Origin: Azoarcus sp.
GTDB taxonomy: Bacteria > Pseudomonadota > Gammaproteobacteria > Burkholderiales > Rhodocyclaceae
Length of the DNA: 44,485 bases
Direction: 5' to 3'
Assembly (NCBI GenBank): GCA_013911595.1
Contig: JACESY010000005.1
Location: 1 to 44,485 of the forward strand
The notes under the pieces are model-generated. The model was not told the origin of the DNA. It did not search any database and saw only the letters and a list, made by a program, of their open reading frames with translations. The position numbers and the translations under genes were made by a program. Below are positions 1 to 9,878 of the stretch, piece after piece. The stretch's first letter is position 1; each line of letters begins with the position of its first letter.

Positions 1-2
1 GA

Positions 3-1967
3 ACCCAAGCGGACGCCTCCTGCGCTCTGGAGGCGGCACCATTGGCGGCCGCGATCGTGCGCGAGCGCATGCCGCGGGCCGACAACGGCGCCAGCGACGC
101 CCTGCCGACAATCCCTGCAGCGCAAAGACGCTGCGCCGGAGCGGCGGCCTTCGACGGTGATCGTCCCGCGATGTTGCTGGGAACGATCGACAAATCCGAG
201 CCCTATCACGATCGAGACCTGCAGACACTGCAGATCCTGGCCGACGCGATCTGGCAGCAGGCCCATCGCCGCCGTCAGGACCAGACCATCCTGAAGCTGT
301 CCTCGGCCGTCACGCGCAGCCCTTACTCGGTGATCATCACCGACGGCGACGGAATGGTCGAATACGTGAACCCGGCTTTCACGAAGATGACCGGGTTTGG
401 CGAAGACGAAGTACTCGGGCGTAAACCGTCGATGCTGGCCGCGGGCAGTACGCCGCCTGAAACCTACGAGGAGATGTGGTCCCACCTCGCGCACGGCGAG
501 GCCTGGCACGGGGAATTCGAGAATCTGCGCAAGAACGGCACCAAGTACACTGAATCGGCATTCGTATACCCGATTGTCGACGCGACCGGGCGCACCCTGC
601 ATTACCTCGCCCACGCGGAGGACATCACCGCGCGCAAGGACATCCTGCGGCGCATCGAGGAGTTATCGGACTTCGACCAACTCACGGGCTTGCCCAACCG
701 CGGCTTGCTCGAGCGACGCTTCGCCGAGGCAATCGAAGAGCGCGCAGACCATCATGCGCCGGCGCTGACCGTCGCGTGGCTGGATCTGGATAACTTCAAG
801 CGCATCAACGACTCGCTCGGCCATGCAGTCGGCGACGCTCTGCTGCGCGAAGTGGCCAATCGCCTGCGTGCCGGGCTGCGCGACGACGACATCCTCTCGC
901 GTCAGTCCGGCGACGACTTCCTGATCCTGCTGCCGGGCGTCGGTCAGGAACAGGCCGTACATGTGGCCAACGAATTGCTCGCCACCCTGCAGCAGCCGAT
1001 ACCGCTGCCGGACAATACCCTGGTGGTGAGCGGTTCGATCGGACTCGCGCTGTACCCGACCGATGGCAGGAACCTCGATGAACTGCTGATGAACGCCGAG
1101 TCGGCGATGTATCGCGTCAAGCAGGAAGGGCGCAATAGCTTCCGCTTCTTTGCCCCCGAGATGCAGGAGTTCGGGGCGCGCACGCTGGGCCTGACCAGCG
1201 CGCTGCACCGCGCAATCGATGCTGGCGAACTGTATATGGTCTACCAGCCGCAACTGTGCCTGCATACCAACCGCATCACCGGCGCCGAGGCGCTGCTGCG
1301 CTGGCGCAGTGCGCAGTGGGGCGAGGTCTCGCCGGCCGAATTCATTCCCATCGCCGAGGCCAACGGCCTGATCGTGCGCATCGGGCTGTGGGTGGTGCGT
1401 ACCGCGGCACGACAACTGCACGCATGGCAGGAGGCGGGGCTGGAGGGGATCACCGTGGCGGTGAACCTGTCGGCCACGCAGTTCAACGACCCCCGGCTGC
1501 TCAAGGATCTGCTGGCGGCCACGACCGAGGCCGGCGTCGATCCGGCTTCGATCGAGATAGAACTGACCGAGGCGGTGGCAGCGAGCAGCCCGCAGGGCGC
1601 CACGCGCGTGATGAGCCAGCTCCACGAGGCGGGCTTCCGGCTGGCAATCGACGATTTCGGCACCGGCTATTCGTCGATGAGCCATCTCAAGCGCTTTGCG
1701 GTAGACAAGCTCAAGATCGACCAGTCATTCATTCGCGACGTGGCCAGTGATCGCGACGACCAGGCCATCGTCACTGCGATCATCCAGATGGCGCGCAGTT
1801 TGGGCATGACGACCATCGCCGAGGGCGTGGAGACGGCCGATCAGCTGACTTTCCTGCTGGCCCAGCGCTGCGACGCGCTGCAAGGCTACTTCTTCAGCCG
1901 ACCGCGCTCCCCGGGCGATTTCCTGCGGCTCACGCGCAACCAACCCTCGTCGTCCGCGTCGGAGTGA
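3..1967 (+). CDS. c-di-GMP signalling protein, (GAF)-PAS-GGDEF-EAL, 5' truncated by window edge
   Basis: The reading frame is open to the left edge, so this is the C-terminal part of a larger protein; a TTG at 42 is the first start-like codon but probably not the real start. Counting from that codon, residues 45-80 look like the end of a GAF domain, 86-200 are a PAS domain, 207-370 a GGDEF domain and 385-630 an EAL domain. The GGDEF signature is SGDDF (289-293), a mild departure, with an RxxD inhibitory site (280-283) five residues before it. The EAL domain keeps E-A-L at 416-418, DDFGTG and the EGVE motif, so phosphodiesterase activity is likely. It would tune cellular c-di-GMP in the cytoplasm in response to a signal sensed by GAF/PAS. 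Cyclase activity is uncertain. Confidence 0.93.
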   Translation, partial: TQADASCALEAAPLAAAIVRERMPRADNGASDALPTIPAAQRRCAGAAAFDGDRPAMLLGTIDKSEPYHDRDLQTLQILADAIWQQAHRRRQDQTILKLSSAVTRSPYSVIITDGDGMVEYVNPAFTKMTGFGEDEVLGRKPSMLAAGSTPPETYEEMWSHLAHGEAWHGEFENLRKNGTKYTESAFVYPIVDATGRTLHYLAHAEDITARKDILRRIEELSDFDQLTGLPNRGLLERRFAEAIEERADHHAPALTVAWLDLDNFKRINDSLGHAVGDALLREVANRLRAGLRDDDILSRQSGDDFLILLPGVGQEQAVHVANELLATLQQPIPLPDNTLVVSGSIGLALYPTDGRNLDELLMNAESAMYRVKQEGRNSFRFFAPEMQEFGARTLGLTSALHRAIDAGELYMVYQPQLCLHTNRITGAEALLRWRSAQWGEVSPAEFIPIAEANGLIVRIGLWVVRTAARQLHAWQEAGLEGITVAVNLSATQFNDPRLLKDLLAATTEAGVDPASIEIELTEAVAASSPQGATRVMSQLHEAGFRLAIDDFGTGYSSMSHLKRFAVDKLKIDQSFIRDVASDRDDQAIVTAIIQMARSLGMTTIAEGVETADQLTFLLAQRCDALQGYFFSRPRSPGDFLRLTRNQPSSSASE

Positions 1968-1994
1968 CCGTCCCCGGAGGGTACTGAAACTGCC

Positions 1995-2023
1995 GGCAAT
2001 TCATCGGCACTCGATGATATAAT
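1995..2023 (+). promoter_or_regulatory. Extended -10 promoter for the aminotransferase gene
   Basis: A perfect TATAAT lies at 2018-2023 and is preceded by TGA (2015-2017), giving an extended -10 element. The hexamer at the -35 position (1995-2000, GGCAAT) is poor, which an extended -10 can offset. The predicted start point near 2030 gives a leader of about 30 bases before the TTG start at 2060. Confidence 0.55.
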
Positions 2024-2059
2024 CGCACGCTTTTCTCCCCCTGTTTTCGAGGTGCCACC

Positions 2060-3289
2060 TTGACCCTCGCCGTCCAGCCTCCGCTCGAGATCGATACCTT
2101 CCACCCGCCGCGTCGCATTCTGCTCGGCCCGGGCCCCTCGGACCTACACCCGCAGGTCAAGTCGGCGCTTGCCCAGGGCGTGATCGGCTACCTCGATCCG
2201 GTCTTCGTATCGATGATGGAAGAGCTCAAGACGCTGATGCGCTATGCCTTCCAGACGAAGAACGCACTCACCTTTCCGATGTCCGGCCCGGGCTCGGTCG
2301 GTATGGAGGCGTGCTTCGTCAACCTTGTAGAGCCGGGTGACAAGGTCATCGTGTGCCGCAACGGCGTGTTTGGCGGACGCATGATCGAGAACGTGGAGCG
2401 CTGCGGCGCCACCGCGATCGTCGTCGAAGACGATTGGGGCTTTGCGGTCGACCCGCAGAAGCTCGAGGACGCGCTGCGTGCCAATCCGGATGCGCGCCTG
2501 GTGGCCTTCGTGCATGCCGAGACCTCGACCGGAGCGCAGTCGGACGCACAGACGCTGTGCGACATCGCGCGCCGCCACGACTGCCTGACCATCGTCGACG
2601 CCGTCACATCGCTCGCCGGCACCCCGGTTCTGGTCGACGAGTGGGGTGCGGACGCCGTGTATTCGGCCACGCAGAAGTGCCTGTCGTGCACGCCGGGCCT
2701 GTCGCCAGTGACCTTCTCCGATCGCGCGATCGAGAAAGTCCGTGCGCGCCAGACGCGCGTACAGAGCTGGTTCATGGATCTGAAGCTGGTGCTCGACTAC
2801 TGGAGCGCCTCGCAGCGCACCTATCACCACACCGCGCCGGGCAACAGCCTGTACGGCCTGCACGAGGCCCTGCGCCTGCTCGCGGCCGAAGGCCTGGAGC
2901 ACGCCTGGGCGCGCCACCGCCGCCATCACGAAGCGCTCAAGGCCGGCCTGGACCAGCTCGGCCTGGAGTTCATCGTGCCCGAGGGCGCGCGATTGCCGCA
3001 GATGAACGCGGTGCGCATCCCGGACGGAATGGACGACAAGGCCATCCGCCGCGCCCTGCTCGACGAGTACGCGGTCGAGATCGGCGCCGGCCTCGGCCCG
3101 CTCGCCGGCAAGATCTGGCGTTTCGGCCTGATGGGCTATTCGGCACGAGAAGAGAACGTGCTCGGCGCGCTCTCGGCCATGGAAATGGTGCTCGCCGCCA
3201 ACGGCATGAAGGTCGACCAGGGCGCGGCCATCACCGCTGCGCAGCGCGTACTGGCGACGCACCATCACGTGCCCGCTTCGGCCGTCTGA
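2060..3289 (+). CDS. Class V aminotransferase, alanine/serine-glyoxylate (pyruvate) type
   Basis: The 409-residue protein is a PLP fold-type I transaminase of class V. The PLP-binding lysine is in SATQKCLSCTPG (K206) and the ring-nitrogen aspartate is D180 in IVDAVTS. TAPGNSLYGLHEALR and the late WRFGLMGYSA motif match the alanine-glyoxylate / serine-pyruvate aminotransferase group, which moves an amino group onto glyoxylate or pyruvate. The start is a TTG with GAGGTG just upstream. The gene has its own promoter and ends at a double hairpin region, so it is probably monocistronic. Exact donor and acceptor cannot be read from sequence; 2-aminoethylphosphonate transaminase is a less likely alternative. 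It is cytoplasmic. Confidence 0.88.
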   Translation: MTLAVQPPLEIDTFHPPRRILLGPGPSDLHPQVKSALAQGVIGYLDPVFVSMMEELKTLMRYAFQTKNALTFPMSGPGSVGMEACFVNLVEPGDKVIVCRNGVFGGRMIENVERCGATAIVVEDDWGFAVDPQKLEDALRANPDARLVAFVHAETSTGAQSDAQTLCDIARRHDCLTIVDAVTSLAGTPVLVDEWGADAVYSATQKCLSCTPGLSPVTFSDRAIEKVRARQTRVQSWFMDLKLVLDYWSASQRTYHHTAPGNSLYGLHEALRLLAAEGLEHAWARHRRHHEALKAGLDQLGLEFIVPEGARLPQMNAVRIPDGMDDKAIRRALLDEYAVEIGAGLGPLAGKIWRFGLMGYSAREENVLGALSAMEMVLAANGMKVDQGAAITAAQRVLATHHHVPASAV

Positions 3290-3302
3290 GCCGCCGGAAG
3301 CA

Positions 3303-3328
3303 CATGCGGGTCGGCCTTGACCCGCATG
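3303..3328. repeat. Perfect inverted repeat, 10-bp arms
   Basis: CATGCGGGTC and GACCCGCATG pair perfectly around a 6-base loop. It sits 13 bases after the aminotransferase stop and just before the T-rich terminator, and has no T-run of its own. It may stabilise the mRNA end or assist termination. Confidence 0.6.
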
Positions 3329-3335
3329 TTCAGCG

Positions 3336-3367
3336 AAAAAAAGCCACGGCATGCCGTGGCTTTTTTT
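3336..3367. terminator. Bidirectional intrinsic terminator
   Basis: The 18-base perfect palindrome GCCACGGCATGCCGTGGC (3343-3360) is flanked by seven A on the left and seven T on the right, so it can end transcription from both sides. It lies between the convergent aminotransferase gene and the isocitrate dehydrogenase gene. Confidence 0.9.
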
Positions 3368-3456
3368 CGTCCGCCGGCCGGGACCCTCCCGACATTGTTG
3401 AGGCAGGATGAGCGCCCCTCTTCAGGGCGCCCGTCCATCGTGCTCAAGGCATGGAC

Positions 3457-5691
<2,235 letters not shown>

Positions 5692-6174
5692 TGCTTGTTT
5701 CTCCCTGATGATCTGGGTGCGCTGATCGAACGATGGCGCGCGCCGGGCGATGGCCCATTGGCGCCAGCGCGTCGAAAGAACTGGCGAGGGCCCGGCCCGG
5801 AGAACACGCCCACCCGCGACTGCCTCCCGCAATGTGCGCAGCCACTTCCGCCACGCCCGCGGGCTGCCTGCCTCCGCGCTGCCGCGCGACTCCCAGGCGA
5901 CTTTCGAAGTCCGCATTATAGCGCCGCGACATCGCCTGTACGCCAGTAGTAAAACCGCATTCCACGATATGATAAATTATACAAGACATAAGACTTGTTG
6001 CTACACATGGCAAGGCTCGCGCAACACGACCTGCATACCGGGCGCATCGCCCCCTGGTCGCAGCAACTGCAGGTCGCGCGGCATCTGGCGCGGACATGAA
6101 AAACGGGCCGTGCGACACAATGGTCGCACGGCCCGCCCGGAGGTGATCTTGCCGGGCCCTCGCCCAGCGGGCCG
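5692..6174. other. Non-coding stretch upstream of icd and downstream of soxB
   Basis: No convincing gene is present in these 483 bases. Two minus-strand TATAAT boxes, at 5976-5981 and 5915-5920, could serve icd and would give leaders of roughly 280 or 220 bases; neither has a good -35. The first lies in an AT-rich island (about 5965-6000) that stands out from the GC-rich surroundings and holds two near-copies of AAGACWT in tandem. The soxB terminator is at 6099-6135. Confidence 0.4.
6099..6135 (-). terminator. Intrinsic terminator after soxB
   Basis: On the minus strand a 13-bp perfect stem (arms 6104-6116 and 6123-6135, 6-base loop) is followed by five T. It lies about 40 bases past the soxB stop and ends the sox cluster. 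Confidence 0.9.
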
Positions 6175-7896
6175 TCAGGCCAGACCCGGATTGCCTTCCA
6201 TGCCCTTGAGCCTGGGCATGTTGATGTCGACCTGGCGAATCGTCTTGCGATCGCGCAGGTGGCGTGCAACGACTTCCCAGATCGGCGGACCGGAATCGCG
6301 CGCCGCTTCCTGCACCGGCGCCCAGCCGGCGACCTTGTAGATCTTGTTCGGGTCGATGGGCTTGCCACCCAGCATCATCTCGCTGATGCGCCCGCCCATG
6401 TCGGCCATCGGGTCGCAGGCGTACTCGAGACCGCCCACGCGCACCATGTCTCCACCCTGCTGGTAGTACGGATCGGGGTTGAAGATGTTGTCGCACACGT
6501 CCTCAAGCACGGTCTTGATCATCTCGCCGCTCATCTCGTTGACCGTGGTCCACGGATAGGTGATCGCCGTCTGGTCCATCAGATGTTCCATCGTGATGGT
6601 GTCGCCCGGCAGCAGCGACGTGCCCCAGCGAAAACCCGGCGAGAAGGCGATCTCGGCGTCGAGTTCGGCGATCATCGCGTCCACCAGCAACTGATCCCAC
6701 GAGCCGTTGAAGTTGCCGCGGCGATACAGCAGACCCTCGGTGACGGCCAGCGGCTCGGCGAGCTTGTCAAGGAAGGGCGCGCGCACCTTGTCAATCAGTG
6801 CCTGCATCTCGGAGTCGGCCGGCAGCAGGTTGGAGAACACCGGCAGCAGTTTGTAGCGGAAGTCGCGCACCTTGCCGTCGCGCACGTCGAAATCCATCAC
6901 GCCGAGGAACTTGCCGTTTGAGCCGGCGTTGGTGACCAGCGTCTTGCCGCCGGAGTTCTCGACCACGGTCGGAGCCGGCACGCCGTCATGGGTGTGGCCG
7001 CCGAAGATCGCGTCGATGCCGGTCACCCGGCTGGCCATTTTGAGATCCACATCCATGCCGTTGTGCGACAGCAGCACGACCACCTGCGCACCTTCGGCGC
7101 GCGCCGCATCGACGGTCTCCTGCATCTCGCGGTCGCGGATGCCGAAGGTCCAGTCCGGCGTGAGCCAGCGCGGATTGGCCACCGGTGTGTAGGGGAAGGC
7201 CTGGCCCACGATGGCGACCTTCACGCCATTGATGTTGCGCATCACGTAGGGCTTGAAGACCGGATCCTCGAAGTCGGTGGTCTTGACGTTCTGCGCGACG
7301 ATGTCGACATGGCCGACGAAGTCCTTCTCCTCGATCTCCTTGACGCGGTCCGCGCCCAGGGTGCTTTCCCAGTGCAGAGTCATGACGTCGACGCCGAGCA
7401 GCTTGCAGGCGTCGACCATGTCCTGGCCGTCGGTCCACAGCGCGGTGCCCGAACCCTGCCAGGTGTCGCCGCCGTCGAGCAGCAGCGCACCAGGGCGGCT
7501 GGCCTTCATGCGCTTGACCAGCGTGGAAAGATGCGCGAAGCCGCCGACCTTGCCGTAGGTGCGGGCCGCCTCGGTGAAGTTCAGATAGGTGAAGGCGTGC
7601 GCTTCGATGCTGCCGGGCTGGTAGCCGAAATGCTTGAGCAGCGCATCGCCCACCAGGTGCGGCGGCTGGCCACGCATGCCGGCCACGCCGAGGTTCACGC
7701 TCGGCTCGCGGAAATAGACCGGTACCAGTTGCGCGTGGCAGTCGGTCATGTGCAGCAGGCTGACGTTGCCGAAGGGCGGCAGGTCGTAGAGCGCCTCGGC
7801 CGATTTCGCAGCGCTGGCAAAATCGCTCGAGAGCGTCATTCCGCCAGCCGCGGCGACCGCGAGGATCTGCATGAATTCACGACGGTTCATCGACAT
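6175..7896 (-). CDS. soxB: SoxB, thiosulfohydrolase (sulfate-releasing, di-manganese)
   Basis: SoxB is a periplasmic 5'-nucleotidase-like metallohydrolase that releases sulfate from the S-sulfonate or thiosulfonate carried on SoxY. The 573-residue sequence begins with a twin-arginine signal (NRREFMQILAVAAAGG). Metal-site motifs follow: TDCHAQL (51-57), DGGDTWQGSG (141-150), LLSHNGMD and GGHTHD. The start ATG at 7896 has AAAGG about 8 bases upstream. It is last in the cluster and is separated from soxX by an intrinsic terminator and a 9-bp-arm inverted repeat, so unlike the other sox genes it probably has its own promoter. Length is typical for the family. Confidence 0.97.
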   Translation of the reverse strand: MSMNRREFMQILAVAAAGGMTLSSDFASAAKSAEALYDLPPFGNVSLLHMTDCHAQLVPVYFREPSVNLGVAGMRGQPPHLVGDALLKHFGYQPGSIEAHAFTYLNFTEAARTYGKVGGFAHLSTLVKRMKASRPGALLLDGGDTWQGSGTALWTDGQDMVDACKLLGVDVMTLHWESTLGADRVKEIEEKDFVGHVDIVAQNVKTTDFEDPVFKPYVMRNINGVKVAIVGQAFPYTPVANPRWLTPDWTFGIRDREMQETVDAARAEGAQVVVLLSHNGMDVDLKMASRVTGIDAIFGGHTHDGVPAPTVVENSGGKTLVTNAGSNGKFLGVMDFDVRDGKVRDFRYKLLPVFSNLLPADSEMQALIDKVRAPFLDKLAEPLAVTEGLLYRRGNFNGSWDQLLVDAMIAELDAEIAFSPGFRWGTSLLPGDTITMEHLMDQTAITYPWTTVNEMSGEMIKTVLEDVCDNIFNPDPYYQQGGDMVRVGGLEYACDPMADMGGRISEMMLGGKPIDPNKIYKVAGWAPVQEAARDSGPPIWEVVARHLRDRKTIRQVDINMPRLKGMEGNPGLA

Positions 7897-7916
7897 GACG
7901 TAACCTTTTCCGTTTT

Positions 7917-7948
7917 ATTTCAGTATGTTGCAATTTACTTACTGAAAT
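7917..7948. promoter_or_regulatory. Inverted repeat upstream of soxB, candidate operator
   Basis: ATTTCAGTA (7917-7925) and TACTGAAAT (7940-7948) are perfect 9-bp arms around a 14-base spacer. It sits between the soxX terminator and soxB, 21 bases before the soxB start. The spacing of a dimeric regulator site fits; no good -35/-10 pair is clear, so the promoter itself is not assigned. The arms are not the same as those in the arsR-sox operator. Confidence 0.5.
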
Positions 7949-7956
7949 CGATGGGT

Positions 7957-7985
7957 AAAAAAAGCCCGCGACCTGCGCCGCGGGC
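7957..7985 (-). terminator. Intrinsic terminator between soxX and soxB
   Basis: On the minus strand GCCCGCG pairs with CGCGGGC around an 8-base loop (7964-7985) and is followed by seven T. It lies 13 bases past the soxX stop, inside what would otherwise be one operon, so it would reduce or stop readthrough into soxB. Confidence 0.85.
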
Positions 7986-7998
7986 CGGGTCAAACCTC

Positions 7999-8604
7999 TT
8001 ACTTGTTGACCGGGGATTCCGGATCGAACAAATAGGCCATCACGTGGCGGATCTGCTCCTCATTGAGGATGCCGCCGTAGCCGTTGCGCGGCATGTCGCT
8101 GCACGCGTTGTAGGCCTTGGCGTTGTAGATCTTGCCCCAGGTGTACTTCATGATCTCCTCGGAGCGTCCGCGCACCTTGGCATAGCCTTGCAGGTTGGTG
8201 CCGATCGTGCCGTAGGACATCTCGGCCGGGTCGAGGCCGTGGCAGTTGTAGCAGCCACCGCCGACCGGGGCTTCCGGCTTGTCACGCCAGGTCAGGCCAC
8301 GACCGCTGAAGGCGATCTTGTGGCCTTCCTTCCAGTCGCCACCCTCCCAGTACTTGCCGTCCGAAGGCCACTTGATGGTCTTCATCTGGGCTGCTTCGAG
8401 CTCGCGCGCCCGGGCGTCGGTCAGCGAATCCGGATCGGAACAGGCCTTCTGGACCTCGTCCTGCACCATGCGATCCATCGTCGCCTGGCCGGAGGCCTTG
8501 AACGAGGACTGGATCATCTTCTGCATCTTGTCGCCGCCGTGGTTGTCGGCGAAGGCCAGGCCTACGCACAGCGCAAGCGGGGCAATCATCAGCATCTTCT
8601 TCAT
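7999..8604 (-). CDS. soxX: SoxX, monoheme cytochrome c subunit of SoxAX
   Basis: SoxX pairs with SoxA to form the c-type cytochrome that couples thiosulfate to the SoxY cysteine; the SoxX heme carries the electrons away. The 201-residue sequence has a signal peptide (MKKMLMIAPLALCVGLAFA), one heme site CYNCH within GGGCYNCHGLDP, and a likely distal methionine in CSDMPRNGYGG. It belongs to the longer SoxX form with an added N-terminal region. The ATG at 8604 is chosen because GGGAGG lies just upstream and the signal peptide starts there. It follows soxA by 13 bases and is followed by a terminator. Periplasmic. Confidence 0.93.
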   Translation of the reverse strand: MKKMLMIAPLALCVGLAFADNHGGDKMQKMIQSSFKASGQATMDRMVQDEVQKACSDPDSLTDARARELEAAQMKTIKWPSDGKYWEGGDWKEGHKIAFSGRGLTWRDKPEAPVGGGCYNCHGLDPAEMSYGTIGTNLQGYAKVRGRSEEIMKYTWGKIYNAKAYNACSDMPRNGYGGILNEEQIRHVMAYLFDPESPVNK

Positions 8605-8617
8605 TGCGGTTCCTCCC

Positions 8618-9421
8618 TTAGCGCTTGGCGGCCGGCGCATTCATCGTGCCGCCGTTTGCCGTGCCGGCCATGTAGACGGACAAGGCGATCGTGACATCCG
8701 AACCATAGATGGGCTCGGCCGTGCGCTGCTGGCGATAGCAATCGTTGAGACGATGCTGCATGGTCCAGAACTGCGAGTTGGACACGCGGTAGGCCGGCCA
8801 TGAACCCCAGCCAGCCGCCGCACCCTTGTGGGTGGTGAGGTTGGGAAGGTCCTGCATGCGGATGCGCTCACCATCGGTCGAGTGGCAGGTCGAGCAGGCG
8901 AAGTCCATCGGCCCGGTGCGATAGAAGAAGGCCTGTTCGCCCATCTCGTACATCTCCTTCATCTTGGGATGTTCGAGATTGACGTCGATGGTGTCGCCGC
9001 GCGACTGTCCGACGACGTAAGCCACCAGTTCGGCGACCTTGCCACGTTCACCCTGGCGGAACTTGCCGTTGATGATCTCTTCCGACGGAATGCCTTGCAG
9101 GTTCTCGATACAGGTCATCAGGCGCGATTCGAGATCCTGCACGCGGCCGGTGTCCTGGAAGTAGCGCGGCATCTTCGCGTAGGCGCCTTCGACCACACCG
9201 GGGCCAAGGCCCAGATCGCACTTCTCGAGGGTGGCGTTCTTGGGACCGCGCGGGGTGACCCACAGCTCTTCGCCCGCCATCTCAAACAATTCGGCGGGGT
9301 TGCTGTCCTGGATCATCTGGCGGTACTGCTCGAGCGCAGCCGCGGTATTGTCCGCGAGCACTCCGGACGACCCCCCAGCGATCGCGGCGGCAACCGCCGC
9401 TGTAACGATGCTTTTTTTCAT
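8618..9421 (-). CDS. soxA: SoxA, c-type cytochrome subunit of SoxAX with active-site cysteine
   Basis: SoxA carries the active site that forms the SoxY-thiosulfate conjugate. The 267-residue protein has a cleavable signal peptide (about 1-23), one heme motif CSTCH (176-180) and the expected catalytic cysteine heme ligand C228 in RLNDCYRQQR. The first heme domain has lost its CxxCH; two cysteines, C68 and C104, remain and probably form a disulfide, as in known monoheme SoxA proteins. A strong ribosome site (GGAGGAGAG) precedes the ATG. The 115-base gap after soxZ holds two hairpins. It is co-transcribed with soxX downstream. Periplasmic. Confidence 0.95.
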   Translation of the reverse strand: MKKSIVTAAVAAAIAGGSSGVLADNTAAALEQYRQMIQDSNPAELFEMAGEELWVTPRGPKNATLEKCDLGLGPGVVEGAYAKMPRYFQDTGRVQDLESRLMTCIENLQGIPSEEIINGKFRQGERGKVAELVAYVVGQSRGDTIDVNLEHPKMKEMYEMGEQAFFYRTGPMDFACSTCHSTDGERIRMQDLPNLTTHKGAAAGWGSWPAYRVSNSQFWTMQHRLNDCYRQQRTAEPIYGSDVTIALSVYMAGTANGGTMNAPAAKR

Positions 9422-9488
9422 TGTCTCTCCTCCGGGTTTCCTCTGGCTGGTACTGCTTTCGATGCCTGAGCGACCGGGCTAACCGGCA

Positions 9489-9532
9489 TTCGCCCGTGGG
9501 GGCGAAGGCCGCGACCGGCCCGGCGCCGGTCG
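9489..9532 (-). repeat. Two consecutive hairpins between soxZ and soxA
   Basis: In the sense of transcription a 7-bp stem (CGACCGG/CCGGTCG, 9512-9532) is followed by a second 7-bp stem (TTCGCCC/GGGCGAA, 9489-9506, 4-base loop). Neither has a T-run, so they look like mRNA processing or stability elements rather than terminators. This is the largest gap inside the soxC-to-soxX run. Confidence 0.6.
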
Positions 9533-9536
9533 GGCA

Positions 9537-9848
9537 TCAGCGGATCTGCACCTGGTCGGTGCGCGACTCACCCTTGTTGTCCTTCCAGCTCACCTCGACG
9601 GTATCGCCAGAAGCGCCGCCCTTGAACTTGAACGACAGATACGGGTTGGTCGACACCGACGGCCCCATCTCTGCATTCAGCACAGTCTTGTCATTGTGCT
9701 TTGCAGTCAGTTCGGTGATGTAGTGGGCCGGGATGGGATTGCCCGAGCCGTCCTTGCGCTGACCGGTTTCCATCGGGTGCGACATCAGCACGCGCACTTC
9801 GGTGACGCCGTCCGCCGTAGCGGCGCGAATTCGCATGGGTCCTGCCAT
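9537..9848 (-). CDS. soxZ: SoxZ, partner of the sulfur carrier SoxY
   Basis: SoxZ is the small immunoglobulin-like subunit that holds SoxY in the periplasmic SoxYZ carrier complex. The 103-residue product has the family start MAGPMRIRA, the central RVLMSHPMETG motif and the GASGDTVEVSWKDNKGE end. It has no signal peptide of its own, as expected because SoxZ is exported together with SoxY by the Tat route. It starts 30 bases after soxY with GGAGAAAG upstream of the ATG. Confidence 0.96.
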   Translation of the reverse strand: MAGPMRIRAATADGVTEVRVLMSHPMETGQRKDGSGNPIPAHYITELTAKHNDKTVLNAEMGPSVSTNPYLSFKFKGGASGDTVEVSWKDNKGESRTDQVQIR

Positions 9849-9878
9849 GATCTTTCTCCTTTGCTAATCGGGAACAGG

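Noticed and set aside
5692..5916. 75-codon N-terminal extension of isocitrate dehydrogenase
   Set aside because: The family N-terminus and a ribosome site begin at 5691; the extension is Arg/Ala-rich and lacks features of a targeting peptide.
7917..7948. Reading the soxB inverted repeat as a second ArsR site
   Set aside because: Its arms (ATTTCAGTA) share no convincing bases with the arsR promoter arms (TTTATTCGACTATATG), so a different factor is more likely.
6988..8694. Plus-strand open frame opposite soxB and soxX (568 codons)
   Set aside because: Shadow of the sox genes caused by high GC at third positions; it crosses a terminator and gene boundaries.
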